Below are positions 34,053 to 43,815 of a DNA stretch of 64,000 bases, in pieces. Numbering within the stretch: position 1 is the stretch's first letter; the number at the start of each line of letters is the position of its first letter. A program made the position numbers and the translations under genes. Source of the DNA: Pseudoalteromonas luteoviolacea B = ATCC 29581 (GTDB lineage Bacteria > Pseudomonadota > Gammaproteobacteria > Enterobacterales > Alteromonadaceae). The stretch spans positions 1 to 64,000 of the forward strand of contig CAPN01000046.1 in NCBI GenBank assembly GCA_000333235.1, given 5' to 3'. The notes under the pieces were generated by a model. The model worked only from the letters and a program-made list of their open reading frames with translations, ran no database searches and was not told the origin of the DNA.

Positions 34053-37000
34053 TTATGAACAAGTTTTTGAGTGAGTGGCTGGCGTCGATTTAGCTAACCA
34101 AAGCTTAATAGTGTCGACAAGTTCTTTGTATTGCAAGGGTTTACTTAGGTACGCGTCCATCCCTGCCGCTAAACACTTTTCTTTATCTCCAACCATCGCG
34201 TTGGCGGTTAACGCAATAATCGCAATGGACCGTCGTTGTTGTCCTGCATTTCCTTGGCGGATCTGTTTAGAGGTCTCGTAACCATCGAGTTCTGGCATTT
34301 GGCAATCCATCAGGATAAGGTCAAAATGTTCGTCGCTTTTAAGTTTATCCAACGCTTCAAGCCCATGGTTTGCAATACTAAAAGTTAGCCCCATTTTGCT
34401 CAGTAAATTAGACGCAACGATTTGATTTACTTTATTATCTTCTACCAATAAAACATGGCCTTTTAATACGGCTGTGGCTTCTGGCGCAACGGATTTAGCA
34501 TCTTGATACATGACAAGCGCATTGGCAGGCGTTAGTGGATACAACGTTTCAAGCATTGGATCCGCACCAGCCCAAAGTGTCGTATTGCTGTGTGCAGGGG
34601 TTGAGAGTTTGGCTATCCGCACTGAGCTATCTGCTAACGCATTTTTTAAGCGGTTAACATGCTCTTGTTCGTTTAACGCCATTGGGTCGGCAACCAACAT
34701 GAGCGCTTGGTTTTTATGTTGAGTAATGAACGCCAAGAGCGGAGTAACTTCGTGAAATACATGACTGGTAATGTGCCAAGGTGCAAGAACATGACGTAGT
34801 GAGGTGGTGTCAACGTCAGATGGTATTAGAATCGTTAATAACGGTGCAGAATCATCAAGTTGTTCAATCGCATAAGGCTCATCAAGGGTTACAAAAAAAG
34901 TAAAGGTACTGCCAACACCAAGCTTACTGTAGGCACTTAGTTGTCCACCTAAAAGCACACACAGTTGACTTGCAATGGACAAACCGAGCCCTGTTCCACC
35001 GTATTTGCGAGTAGTTGAGCTGTCGGCTTGTGTAAAAGAATCAAAAATCGTCGCTAGCTTTTCTTTCGCAATACCAATTCCTGTATCTTCGATACTGCAC
35101 CAAAGCCTTGTCTCTTGGCCATTTTGTTCTGTATAAGCCGTTAATGTAACACGTCCTTGTTCAGTAAATTTGATGGCATTGCTCAATAAATTATTCAGTA
35201 TTTGTCTTAGGCGATGCGGATCTGTTTTCGCTGCGCCAATTTGCAAGTTACGGCAATCAATTTCTAAAGAGGTTGCTTTTTCGTCAGCTTTTATGGCGAA
35301 TGCTTCAATTGTTTCACTCAGCAACTCAACCAAATTGACGTCGACTTTTTCGATATCGATTTTACCGGCTTCAATTTTTGAAAAATCGAGAATGTCATTA
35401 ATTATCGTTAACAAGGACTCCGCAGAGCTTTGCGCCAAATGGATCTGATGTTGTTGAGAGGAAGAGAGTTGAGATTGTTGTAATACGGTGAGCATGCCTA
35501 AAATGCCGTTCATTGGTGTCCGGATCTCATGACTCATGCTGGCCAAGAATTCAGATTTTATCTTCGCTGATTGCTGCGCCAATTCTTTTTCTACTTGGGC
35601 AAGCTGACGGGCTTTTTGTGATTCTTTGTTAGCATAAAGACTGCCAAGTACGACCGACAAGGCCTGAATAAAACGTTTATCATTTGCCGACCAATACAAA
35701 GAAGCATCTTCATATTCGGCAATCAGCACGCCAATCGTTACGCCGTGATGAACAATAGGACAAAACAACATAGCTTGAATTTCAAACGGTATTAGGTAGT
35801 GGTCGAGTAATCCTTCTGTTAGCTCATTGCGTCTAGCTTTGGGCATTTCGATCAGTTTTTGACGCTCTATGGTTTCAAAAAGCATAGGAAGCGAACCGGC
35901 TTTCCATGGTGGAAATTGCTCCCATGCCTTACTCTTTGTATGACTAAACGCCAATGGTGAGAGCTTTTGATGATCGTCACTCATTTGCCAAATCGTTGCT
36001 CGTGCAGAGCTTAACCCGGTGCAAAGCGCATCGGTGATGAGTTGATGGGCAAGGTCAATTTGATTGCTGAGTACCGCTTCATGGGTTGTGATCCGAGCCA
36101 ATAATTCATTATGGCGCGCCATTTTATCGTGTTCTAATTCCATTTTTTTGCGGGAATCGATGTTTTGCATCGAACCAACGACCTCAATTGTTCGGCCGTT
36201 TTCGACCTTTGGATAGGCTTTAATCGAAATCCAACGAGAGCGTCCTTTTAGGGTGGTAATGATAAATTCTTCTTCGAATGGTTGTTGATTTTTGATTACG
36301 CTGTCCATTAAATCTTGAATACGGCGGCGATAATGGCCTGACTGGAAGAACTCGATGCTGTTTAACCAACCGGGTTGAAAAGAGGGCTCTCCATCAACAA
36401 TGGCTTTGGTAGCGTCAGAGCAAATTATCTCGCGGGTTTTTACATTCACTGACCAAGCACCCACTTCGGCCAAGTGACTCATGGTGCTGAGATGTTGTTC
36501 GTTATCTTGGATCTGACGAATAATGCGATTTAGAAATACAAACGCCCCTAAAAACAAACTAATAAAGGTGATTAATGTAAGTCGAAAGGGCCATAAATGA
36601 GCGGCGTCTGCTTGCCAACCTGATTTGGGGTAAGCAAATAATTCCCACTGCTGATCGGTGGTTAGATTGATCGATAGTTTGACGGCGTCTTGATTCAACA
36701 CCCTAGCGTCACCTAAAAACACACCACCATCTGGGTTGTCTACATCCGTGAGTTTGCGAATTGCAATCTCGTATTTATCTTGTAATTGTGGGATTTCTGA
36801 TACGAAGTAAAGTTTTTCAAGGTCGATAACCACGGAAAGCAGTCCCCAAAAAACGTCTGAATCGCTGTCAAAAACAGGCACCCTTGCGATAAGCGCTTCA
36901 CCGCCTTGCACGAGCGTAAGCGGCCCAGCCATTACTATTTGCTTACTGTCTCTGGCAAGGAGCGCTGCATCGCGTTGTGCCGGTACTGTGGTGTAATCGA

Positions 37001-37385
37001 GACCCACTGCTTTTTCGTTTCCAGCGAGTGGGTACATCCAAGTAATCACTAAGTTTGGTGCTGCGCCTATGTTTCGCAGAATTTGACTGTATTCAAAAAG
37101 CGGTGCAGCAATTTTTTCAAATCGCGCTTGATCAAGATTGTCTTTTTCCGCCACGGCGACAGCGAGGCCGCGAACCATTTGTAGATTACTGTTGAGTTGA
37201 TTTTCCAGTTTAGCGCGATAGAGGTTGACTTCTTCATACGCATTGGTGCGGGACACTTCTTTCAATCGATTAACGTTAACGCGATCTACAAAATAGCCCG
37301 TGGTAATGACAATAATAAGCAATGTCCAAAATCCAACTCGCAGCGAACGAGCTTTCCTTGGCGAAATAGGTGATGAAAGGTGCAT
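34053..37385 (-). CDS. Hybrid sensor histidine kinase: CHASE-PAS-GAF-HisKA-HATPase-REC
   Basis: 1110 residues. One membrane helix (about 18-34), a CHASE-like periplasmic domain (about 50-260), a second helix (about 268-286), a PAS domain (about 300-412) and a GAF domain (about 430-585). The kinase core has H619 in [11 protein letters not shown] and [12 protein letters not shown]. Next comes a receiver-like stretch (about 830-935) without the usual phospho-acceptor motif, then a complete receiver with D1027 in LMDCQMPELDGY. No DNA-binding output. Signal and partner unknown. Confidence 0.9.
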   Translation of the reverse strand: MHLSSPISPRKARSLRVGFWTLLIIVITTGYFVDRVNVNRLKEVSRTNAYEEVNLYRAKLENQLNSNLQMVRGLAVAVAEKDNLDQARFEKIAAPLFEYSQILRNIGAAPNLVITWMYPLAGNEKAVGLDYTTVPAQRDAALLARDSKQIVMAGPLTLVQGGEALIARVPVFDSDSDVFWGLLSVVIDLEKLYFVSEIPQLQDKYEIAIRKLTDVDNPDGGVFLGDARVLNQDAVKLSINLTTDQQWELFAYPKSGWQADAAHLWPFRLTLITFISLFLGAFVFLNRIIRQIQDNEQHLSTMSHLAEVGAWSVNVKTREIICSDATKAIVDGEPSFQPGWLNSIEFFQSGHYRRRIQDLMDSVIKNQQPFEEEFIITTLKGRSRWISIKAYPKVENGRTIEVVGSMQNIDSRKKMELEHDKMARHNELLARITTHEAVLSNQIDLAHQLITDALCTGLSSARATIWQMSDDHQKLSPLAFSHTKSKAWEQFPPWKAGSLPMLFETIERQKLIEMPKARRNELTEGLLDHYLIPFEIQAMLFCPIVHHGVTIGVLIAEYEDASLYWSANDKRFIQALSVVLGSLYANKESQKARQLAQVEKELAQQSAKIKSEFLASMSHEIRTPMNGILGMLTVLQQSQLSSSQQHQIHLAQSSAESLLTIINDILDFSKIEAGKIDIEKVDVNLVELLSETIEAFAIKADEKATSLEIDCRNLQIGAAKTDPHRLRQILNNLLSNAIKFTEQGRVTLTAYTEQNGQETRLWCSIEDTGIGIAKEKLATIFDSFTQADSSTTRKYGGTGLGLSIASQLCVLLGGQLSAYSKLGVGSTFTFFVTLDEPYAIEQLDDSAPLLTILIPSDVDTTSLRHVLAPWHITSHVFHEVTPLLAFITQHKNQALMLVADPMALNEQEHVNRLKNALADSSVRIAKLSTPAHSNTTLWAGADPMLETLYPLTPANALVMYQDAKSVAPEATAVLKGHVLLVEDNKVNQIVASNLLSKMGLTFSIANHGLEALDKLKSDEHFDLILMDCQMPELDGYETSKQIRQGNAGQQRRSIAIIALTANAMVGDKEKCLAAGMDAYLSKPLQYKELVDTIKLWLAKSTPATHSKTCS

Positions 37386-37672
37386 GAAGTGTTAGTGGTT
37401 CCTTCTCATGCATTAACTATAGTGCAGCTTGCCGAACAACGAAAGCAAAGTGGAAGATTAAAATACTCGAAAAGCTTTGTTTTTCATCGAATAGTCAGGC
37501 ATTTATAAGAAAGTAGCTGTGCTTGTGGCGAATTTAGGAAGTCGCTTGCTGCTTGAAAAGAACCTAGGTAATCTCTTAGAAAACATATCAATGTGCATAA
37601 AATGGTCACGTAAAGTGGGTATATTGATATTAAAAGACGAGAAATTTACAAATAGCACGGATAGGAAGAACG

Positions 37673-39973
37673 ATGATCACTTGGTTCAAACGGTTGGTTT
37701 ACGTAGTGTTAGTGTTAGGGCTATTGGCGACGGCAGTCAGTTATGGCGTTTTAACGCTGAGCTTACCTAAGCTTGATGGTCAAGGCCACTCAGCAACATT
37801 ACTCAAAGAGGTAGAGATAGGTCGTGATGTGCTTGGGCAAGCTGTTATTCAAGCCGACAATCGGCAAGATGCTGCCTATGGGTTGGGCTATGCTCATGGT
37901 CAAGACCGTTATTTTCAAATGGATTTGCTTCGTCGAAATGCGGCGGGTGAACTCAGTGAGTTATTTGGACGTGCCGCTTTAGATTTAGATAAACGAATGC
38001 GTTTTCACCAACTTCGCAAACGTGCACAAGCCATCGTATTGAAGCTGCCAAGAGAGCATCAAGCAACGCTTGAAGCCTATGCGCAAGGCGTTAATGAAGG
38101 GCGTAAGCAGGTAGGCTTCCCAAGCTTTGAATATCTGCTGACACAAGCACCGATAGCACCTTGGCAGCCTGAAGACAGTATTCTCGTTATTTTCAGTATG
38201 TATCTCGATTTGCAGGCGGGAACGTTTGAACGTGACAAAGCGCTAATCGTTTTAGAGCAGCAGTTTGGTGTGGAAATGCGTGAATTCTTAACGCAGCCCA
38301 GTCGCTATCAAGCTGCATTAGATGGCAGTCAATTACCGCTGCAAAATACGGCGGTCCCAACCTTACCGAAATCAAGCAAGGTCGCACATATTCACATCGA
38401 GTCGCCTCTGGATATTGGTAGCAATAACTGGGCAGTGACGGGGGCGTTGACCGCAACGGGTGCGGCGATGTTGTCCGATGATATGCACTTAGGGCTGAAT
38501 GTTCCGCCGATTTGGTATCGCGCTCAGTTGAATTACTTTCATCAAGGAAAACCTATTCAAGTAACGGGGGTATCTTTGCCGGGCGCGCCAGCAATTGTTG
38601 TTGGAACCAATAATGAGATTGCATGGGGTTTTACCAACGGCTATTTAGACACCGCGGACTGGGTAAAGGTCGACGAAAGTATACCAACACAAATTATAAA
38701 AGAATCATTGGCCTTACCAAAGGGCCAAACAGAATTGTTTCCGTTGGAACTGAGCGAATATGGGCCAGTCACGCAAATTGCAGGGCAGCGTTATGCGCTC
38801 AGTTGGGTGGCGCATCAGCCTTATGCAGTTAATCTTGCGCTATTGCAATTAGAAACACTGACAACGGCACAAGAGGCGTTAGCACTTGCACCGACGGTTG
38901 GGATCCCTGTGCAAAACCTTATGGTGGTTGACGCGAATGGTAATGCAGGTTGGCGTAATATGGGCGCAGTGCCTAGTCGCAGTAATCCTTCAGATGTAGC
39001 CATCTCGAGCGAACACTTCTCGTCGACTTGGCACGTGAATGAATTAGATCGTCCTTTTGTTTACAACCCCGAAACAGGCCGTTTATGGACAGGAAACTCA
39101 AGGGTTGTGAGTGTCGGTGATCATGCTCGTTTTGGCGATGGTGGATATGCACTGGGTGCACGAGCGGTGCAAATTCGTGATCGCCTATTTGAGCAATCTC
39201 AGTTTGATGAAGCTGCATTTAATCAATTGCAATTAGACAATGAAGCACGTTTTCTGGAACCTTGGCATGCTTTACTTGTGGCAACGCTAGAGCGTAGTAA
39301 AGACGGTGTGGATGTTTATCAAGAGCCTCTGTTGCATTTACAGAACTGGCAAAAATGCGCGTGCCCACACTCGGTCGGTTATACGCTAGTTGAAGCATTT
39401 CGTAATGAAGTGATTAATATGGTATTTGCGACGATCGAACAAGAAATGATGGGACAGGGTGTGTCATTAAAACCGATTAAACGTTATTTAGAGCCGGCCA
39501 TTTGGAAAATTATTGAAGAGCAACCTCAATCTTGGTTACATGGTCATGAAAACATCGACAAACTATTAATATCGAGCTTTACTCGTGTGACAAGCAATTT
39601 GACAGAGCGCTTTGGCTCGATAATGGCAAGTTGGACATGGGGGGAAGTGAATGCGCTCACTGTACAGCACCCATTTAGTAAGCAAATGCCAATTCTAGCC
39701 AAATTGCTAGATATGCCCACAATGCCAGCCACAGGTGATACGTTTATGCCAGCGGTGCAGATGCCTCACTTTGGCGCATCACAGCGTTTTATCGTGCAGC
39801 CAGGTCATCTCGACAAGGCGATTATGACTGTTGCTGGTGGGCAAAGTGGACACCCTTTATCTGAGTACTATCGAGCGGGGTTTGATGCATACGCTAAAGG
39901 AGAGCAAACGCCTTTGTTGCCGGGAGAATTGCGACATAAAATTATCATTAAGCCACAAAATGAGGCCCATTAG
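37673..39973 (+). CDS. Penicillin acylase-family N-terminal-nucleophile hydrolase
   Basis: 766 residues with an N-terminal hydrophobic helix (about 7-30) serving as anchor or signal. The family precursor is cut just before the nucleophile serine; here the expected S250 is in DIGSNNWAV, followed by MLSDDMHLGL. Early parts include AAYGLGYAHGQDRYFQMDL. Relatives cleave amide bonds in penicillins, cephalosporins or acyl-homoserine lactones. It is predicted to act in the periplasm. The substrate is open. An AGGAAG ribosome site precedes the ATG. Followed by a metallo-beta-lactamase-fold gene 83 bases later. Confidence 0.88.
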   Translation: MITWFKRLVYVVLVLGLLATAVSYGVLTLSLPKLDGQGHSATLLKEVEIGRDVLGQAVIQADNRQDAAYGLGYAHGQDRYFQMDLLRRNAAGELSELFGRAALDLDKRMRFHQLRKRAQAIVLKLPREHQATLEAYAQGVNEGRKQVGFPSFEYLLTQAPIAPWQPEDSILVIFSMYLDLQAGTFERDKALIVLEQQFGVEMREFLTQPSRYQAALDGSQLPLQNTAVPTLPKSSKVAHIHIESPLDIGSNNWAVTGALTATGAAMLSDDMHLGLNVPPIWYRAQLNYFHQGKPIQVTGVSLPGAPAIVVGTNNEIAWGFTNGYLDTADWVKVDESIPTQIIKESLALPKGQTELFPLELSEYGPVTQIAGQRYALSWVAHQPYAVNLALLQLETLTTAQEALALAPTVGIPVQNLMVVDANGNAGWRNMGAVPSRSNPSDVAISSEHFSSTWHVNELDRPFVYNPETGRLWTGNSRVVSVGDHARFGDGGYALGARAVQIRDRLFEQSQFDEAAFNQLQLDNEARFLEPWHALLVATLERSKDGVDVYQEPLLHLQNWQKCACPHSVGYTLVEAFRNEVINMVFATIEQEMMGQGVSLKPIKRYLEPAIWKIIEEQPQSWLHGHENIDKLLISSFTRVTSNLTERFGSIMASWTWGEVNALTVQHPFSKQMPILAKLLDMPTMPATGDTFMPAVQMPHFGASQRFIVQPGHLDKAIMTVAGGQSGHPLSEYYRAGFDAYAKGEQTPLLPGELRHKIIIKPQNEAH

Positions 39974-40056
39974 ATCGATGTGAGAAGTTGCGTCGTAGTG
40001 ATCCACAAGCCAAGCTAATAGTGTAATCAATTAACGAACATCGACGGAGAACAACA

Positions 40057-40920
40057 ATGAAAAAATGGTTTATGCTGTCACTGATTTCAGCCGCGCTTAG
40101 TGCGTCGGTTTTCGCGGATGACGAACCGAAAATTGACTGGAAAACGCAGCAATTATCCGAAAATGTGTATGTCCTATTTGGTCGCGGTGGCAATATTGCC
40201 GTGCATGTTGGTGACGATGGTATTTACTTGGTGGACGACCAATTTGCCAATCTCAGTGAGCAGATTAAAGCTCAAATAGCATCGTTAAAACCAGGCGTAC
40301 CCGAATTTGTGATTAACACGCACTATCATGGTGATCATACCGGTGGCAATGAAAATTTTGCAAAAGCGGGGAGTCATGTGATAGCACATCACCATGTTCA
40401 TGCGCGCCTTGAAGACAAACATGGAGCAGATAGCGATGCATTGCCTCGATTAACGTTCGGCAATGACATGACATTACATTTCAATAATGAGCATGCCCAT
40501 ATTCGTCACTATCCAAATGCGCACACGGATGGCGATGCTGCGGTGTTTTTTCCTAAAGCGGATGTCATTCACTTTGGTGATATGTTCTTTAACACCGGTG
40601 GCCTACCGTATGTCGATGTAGAAGGAGGTGGATCGGTTAATGGTTTATTAGCTGCTCTGAAAGACTTAAACAGCCAAGTTAAGGAGTCAACCAAGTTGAT
40701 CCCAGGACATGGACCTGTGGCAAGTAAAGCCGATCTTGTGCGTTATATTGAGCTTATCGAAGGGGCAAAAGCGAAGATGCTCGCAGCAATGGCAAAGCAT
40801 GATTCAGAAGAAGCGGTGTTAAAAGCCGATCCGCTTGAAGGAATGGGCTTAAGCTATGCGAGTTGGCTACCAAAAGAGCGCGTTACCAAATTGTTTTATC
40901 AAAGCCTAAGCCAGAAGTAA
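40057..40920 (+). CDS. Periplasmic metallo-beta-lactamase-fold hydrolase
   Basis: 287 residues with a signal peptide (about 1-20, ending VFA). The zinc motif is THYHGDHTGG (HxHxDH). Further metal ligands are the histidine in YPNAHTDGD and HGP near LIPGHGP. The fold is shared by hydrolases of beta-lactams, lactones, thioesters and sulfates, so substrate is not assignable. It follows the penicillin acylase-like gene with its own ribosome site. Confidence 0.85.
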   Translation: MKKWFMLSLISAALSASVFADDEPKIDWKTQQLSENVYVLFGRGGNIAVHVGDDGIYLVDDQFANLSEQIKAQIASLKPGVPEFVINTHYHGDHTGGNENFAKAGSHVIAHHHVHARLEDKHGADSDALPRLTFGNDMTLHFNNEHAHIRHYPNAHTDGDAAVFFPKADVIHFGDMFFNTGGLPYVDVEGGGSVNGLLAALKDLNSQVKESTKLIPGHGPVASKADLVRYIELIEGAKAKMLAAMAKHDSEEAVLKADPLEGMGLSYASWLPKERVTKLFYQSLSQK

Positions 40921-40967
40921 TGGCTTAAGTTACGCCTATTATAAACGTTGAAAAAGGACGAACAGCA

Positions 40968-41351
40968 ATGACGACGATATTTTGGTGTGCACTGGCGATG
41001 ATTTTGTTGCCCTATTTTGCCAAAGTTCCAGTGGCCATTCTTCAGCAAAAAGATGGCGGATACGATAATCACTTACCTAGGCAACAGCAAGCTCGACTTA
41101 CAGGGTTAGGCGCGCGCGCTGTTGCGGCACATCAAAATTCGTTTGAAGCCGCCATCGTGTTTTCGATTGCTTTGGCGGCGACCCTTGGTAAAGGCGATAT
41201 AAGTACAACTCAGGAATGGTTGTTTATTACCTTTATCGTGTTACGTGCCTTATTTTGTGTGCTGTATTGGCTTGATAAAGCAACGTTGAGAAGTCTAGTG
41301 TGGTTAATGTCAATGGGATGTATCGTGGCGATTATGCTGAGTGTTTTATAA
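40968..41351 (+). CDS. MAPEG-family membrane protein
   Basis: 127 residues with about four hydrophobic helices. The pattern RQQQARLTGLGARAVAAHQN followed by FEAAIVFSIALAA is characteristic of bacterial MAPEG proteins, whose eukaryotic relatives are glutathione-dependent membrane enzymes. An AAAGGA-type ribosome site precedes the ATG. It lies 47 bases after the metallo-hydrolase gene. Function in bacteria unknown. Confidence 0.88.
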   Translation: MTTIFWCALAMILLPYFAKVPVAILQQKDGGYDNHLPRQQQARLTGLGARAVAAHQNSFEAAIVFSIALAATLGKGDISTTQEWLFITFIVLRALFCVLYWLDKATLRSLVWLMSMGCIVAIMLSVL

Positions 41352-41546
41352 TGGCATTATTCATTTATTGCCAAACTTCTCGAACCATGTTCTGACCTTG
41401 GTCGTCTTTCAAATCAACGAGAACTTTTTGTTTCTAGCATTTATTGCGGCTCATGAGTGACAACAATGCGGGCTAAGGAAACGGCTGCGCCGTTCATTGT
41501 TGCGCTTGAACACGCTTCTTTACACCGAATCGTCATTACTTCGAGA

Positions 41547-41969
41547 TCAGTCAGTTTTTTTCGTTAAGTTTTTGGTGTTCACGTAGTCTACAAACTCATC
41601 ACCCAATGGGCTCGCTATTTCTTTGATGAATGTATCCACACTGGTAACTGGAATAGATAAATAATTTGCAATCGCTAATTTTTGGTTATTCATAGCCTGA
41701 GTCAATTCTGCTTCAGAGTAATTTTCAGGGTTGGTAAACTCTGGAATTTCTGAAATCAGTTTCACCTCGGTTGATCCATTTTGAAGACGCATAAATTGGT
41801 CTACAGCAAATTTAAATTGTTCAGGCGTTAAGCCTAGTTTTGCACTGTAAACCGTTAAATTAGAGTGTACCTTTTTAATAAGTGTGCTTGTTTCTTCATT
41901 CGTATTCGAGTGTGCTGCAGACGTTAAAATGATTGCTGAAGATACAGCAATCCTTCGAAGTTGCTTCAT
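41547..41969 (-). CDS. Secreted hypothetical protein
   Basis: 140 residues with a signal peptide (about 1-20, ending SAAHS). The mature part is helical and polar, without cysteines or recognised motifs; it begins NTNEETSTLIKKVHSNL. A single-gene unit. I do not recognise a family. Confidence 0.65.
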   Translation of the reverse strand: MKQLRRIAVSSAIILTSAAHSNTNEETSTLIKKVHSNLTVYSAKLGLTPEQFKFAVDQFMRLQNGSTEVKLISEIPEFTNPENYSEAELTQAMNNQKLAIANYLSIPVTSVDTFIKEIASPLGDEFVDYVNTKNLTKKTD

Positions 41970-42100
41970 GTTAGTTCCTTTATTGGGTTTTTAATATGAT
42001 GGCATGGTGTTTTTTATTGTCAATCCAATGTCTCTTTTGGTTGTGTTGAGTGTGATTTTGAAGATGATGCGTTATAGTGAATTGGATGCTAAGAATGACT

Positions 42101-42133
42101 AAGCCGTGTGGTTCGAGCCATACGGCTTTTTAT
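42101..42133 (+). terminator. Intrinsic terminator with no annotated plus-strand gene before it
   Basis: AAGCCGTGTGG and CCATACGGCTT form an 11-bp stem over TTCGAG, followed by TTTATTTTT on the plus strand. The nearest plus gene ends 750 bases upstream, and the T-run is on the wrong side for the minus-strand genes. It implies a short plus-strand transcript; a 24-codon frame (42028-42102) ends exactly at the stem. Confidence 0.7.
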
Positions 42134-42160
42134 TTTTCAATTGAAGGGCTATCTCGGTGA

Positions 42161-43339
42161 CTAATTTATCACTTTGATTTGTTCCATCTTCTGTTGTTTG
42201 TGTGGCGACTCGTTGTCGTGGTCAAGTAAATAATCTAATTGGACCATAAAGCGCTCATTTGGATTGGTATTTGGAGTGTATGTCCATTGCTTTAACGCGT
42301 CGATACTGACGGAATCGAAAATCGCTTGTGGATGTGACTTCAACACTTTTATGCCATGAGTTTTCCCCTTTTCATCAATGCTAAATTCAAGTTGCACGAA
42401 GCCTTCGAGTTTTTCTGACACTGCTTGCTTTGGGTATTTAGGCTCGATTCGCATGATGGGTCTTACGTCAGAATGCACAGCTTTTTTTGCCCCATCATCC
42501 TGCTGACCTGCTAGGGCGAAAAAGCTGATTGCGCTGATCAGAAGTCCTGTTAAGGCGCCTTGAATTGTGCGGGAGGGAAGGCGGTTGTTGCGTAAGTGGT
42601 TTAATCGTTGTTTTATCATAGTTTTATCTCCATATTGACTAAACAGCATCGGGGTGTGAGACGTTTGTAGACATTGCACTAAAGCCTTGCAATAACTTAA
42701 ACGCTCCTTAGCCGTTTTATTGCTTAACACGGCTTCATCGCAGGCCAGTTCTTGCACGCGTCGAAAACTTGCAAAGCCAAACCAAACGAGCGGGTTAAAC
42801 CAGTTAATTGCGCAAAGCAAAAGCATTAGCGCACTACACTGATTATCGCCTCGGCGTAAATGGGTGTATTCATGGGCAAGCACCAACTGTTGCTGCTCGT
42901 GATCAAATAGTTGTTCAAAATGTTCAGGAATACATAATTTCGGTCGAACTAAACCAACGAGCATGGGGGCGGAAATAGCCTTAGCGCGCCAATACAGACC
43001 GTCAAAGCGAGGTTGTATAACACTGGCAAAACGATGATGTTGCCATGCGACAAAAAGCAATAGAGAGCCGGTGATAAAGCCATATAGCCACACCAAACTG
43101 ACACTCCAAGCCGTATCAGGTACGTGAGCGGTGGTGACGACAAACCGCCCTAAATCGGTGTGCAGTGGGGGCGCGATCTGGCTTGGTAAAAAGGCCAAAC
43201 CCACACCTAAAGGAATGATGAGCCACAATCTAAGTACACACTTAGCACCTAATTTAGGAAGTAACCAGCGCTCACACGCGAGTAATCCGATCAAACCTAA
43301 ACTTAGCCATAGTTGTTGAGTAAATAACCAATTGAGCAT
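42161..43339 (-). CDS. BlaR1/MecR1-like M56 metallopeptidase with C-terminal TonB domain
   Basis: 392 residues from the ATG at 43339, which has AAGGAG close upstream and follows the repressor stop by one base. An N-terminal membrane region with several helices is followed by the M56 zinc site HEYTHLRRGD (about 150) and the downstream ELACDEAVL. Another membrane helix (about 250-270) leads to a periplasmic TonB-like domain (RIEPKYPKQAV...GFVQLEFSIDEKGK) instead of the penicillin-binding sensor of true BlaR1. The family cleaves its partner repressor on signal. The inducer is unlikely to be a beta-lactam. Confidence 0.88.
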   Translation of the reverse strand: MLNWLFTQQLWLSLGLIGLLACERWLLPKLGAKCVLRLWLIIPLGVGLAFLPSQIAPPLHTDLGRFVVTTAHVPDTAWSVSLVWLYGFITGSLLLFVAWQHHRFASVIQPRFDGLYWRAKAISAPMLVGLVRPKLCIPEHFEQLFDHEQQQLVLAHEYTHLRRGDNQCSALMLLLCAINWFNPLVWFGFASFRRVQELACDEAVLSNKTAKERLSYCKALVQCLQTSHTPMLFSQYGDKTMIKQRLNHLRNNRLPSRTIQGALTGLLISAISFFALAGQQDDGAKKAVHSDVRPIMRIEPKYPKQAVSEKLEGFVQLEFSIDEKGKTHGIKVLKSHPQAIFDSVSIDALKQWTYTPNTNPNERFMVQLDYLLDHDNESPHKQQKMEQIKVIN

Positions 43340-43340
43340 G

Positions 43341-43718
43341 CTACTCTCCTTGTTGCTTTTCCCAATCTTCAATGATTTTCTTTAACTCATTAATGTCTTC
43401 TTGATTTAATTCTTTTTGTTTCGCAAAGCCTGAAATGAGCGGTGATAATTGACCATTAAAAAAATGCGCGAGGAAATTTCGACTGGCCTTTAAGGTGTAT
43501 TCATCTTTGGCAATAAGTGGATGATATACATACTCTCTACCTTCTTTTTCAAATGCCACGGCATGTTTTTTTACTAGGCGTCCAAGGAGCGTTTTAATGG
43601 TTTTTTCGTGCCATTCTGTTTGATCGCTGAGCCGATGTATGATGTCAGCAGCTTTGGCAGGATGGCCTTGCCAAAGCGCATCCATAACCGCGAATTCCGC
43701 TTTTGAAAGTTCAATCAT
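43341..43718 (-). CDS. BlaI/MecI/CopY-family repressor
   Basis: 125 residues from the ATG at 43718 (MIELSKAEFAVMDALW). A winged helix with DIIHRLSDQTEWHEKTIKTL (recognition region) and a C-terminal dimerisation helix, as in BlaI/MecI. It is expected to be inactivated by the M56 peptidase encoded one base downstream. Two BlaI-type palindromes lie directly upstream, so the pair is autoregulated. No beta-lactamase gene is adjacent. Confidence 0.92.
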   Translation of the reverse strand: MIELSKAEFAVMDALWQGHPAKAADIIHRLSDQTEWHEKTIKTLLGRLVKKHAVAFEKEGREYVYHPLIAKDEYTLKASRNFLAHFFNGQLSPLISGFAKQKELNQEDINELKKIIEDWEKQQGE

Positions 43719-43727
43719 AAGGTTGCC

Positions 43728-43764
43728 TACAAATGTAATCGATGAATTAAGGATTACACATGTA
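43728..43764. promoter_or_regulatory. Two BlaI-type operators upstream of the repressor gene
   Basis: TACAAATGTA (43728-43737) and TACACATGTA (43755-43764) both match the BlaI/MecI half-site pattern TACA..TGTA, 27 bases apart. The second sits in the longer perfect palindrome GGATTACACATGTAATCC. Confidence 0.85.
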
Positions 43765-43815
43765 ATCCATTTGCGCAAGGAGTAGAGGAGAATTTTTTAA
43801 GCGTTTATTGCGTTC

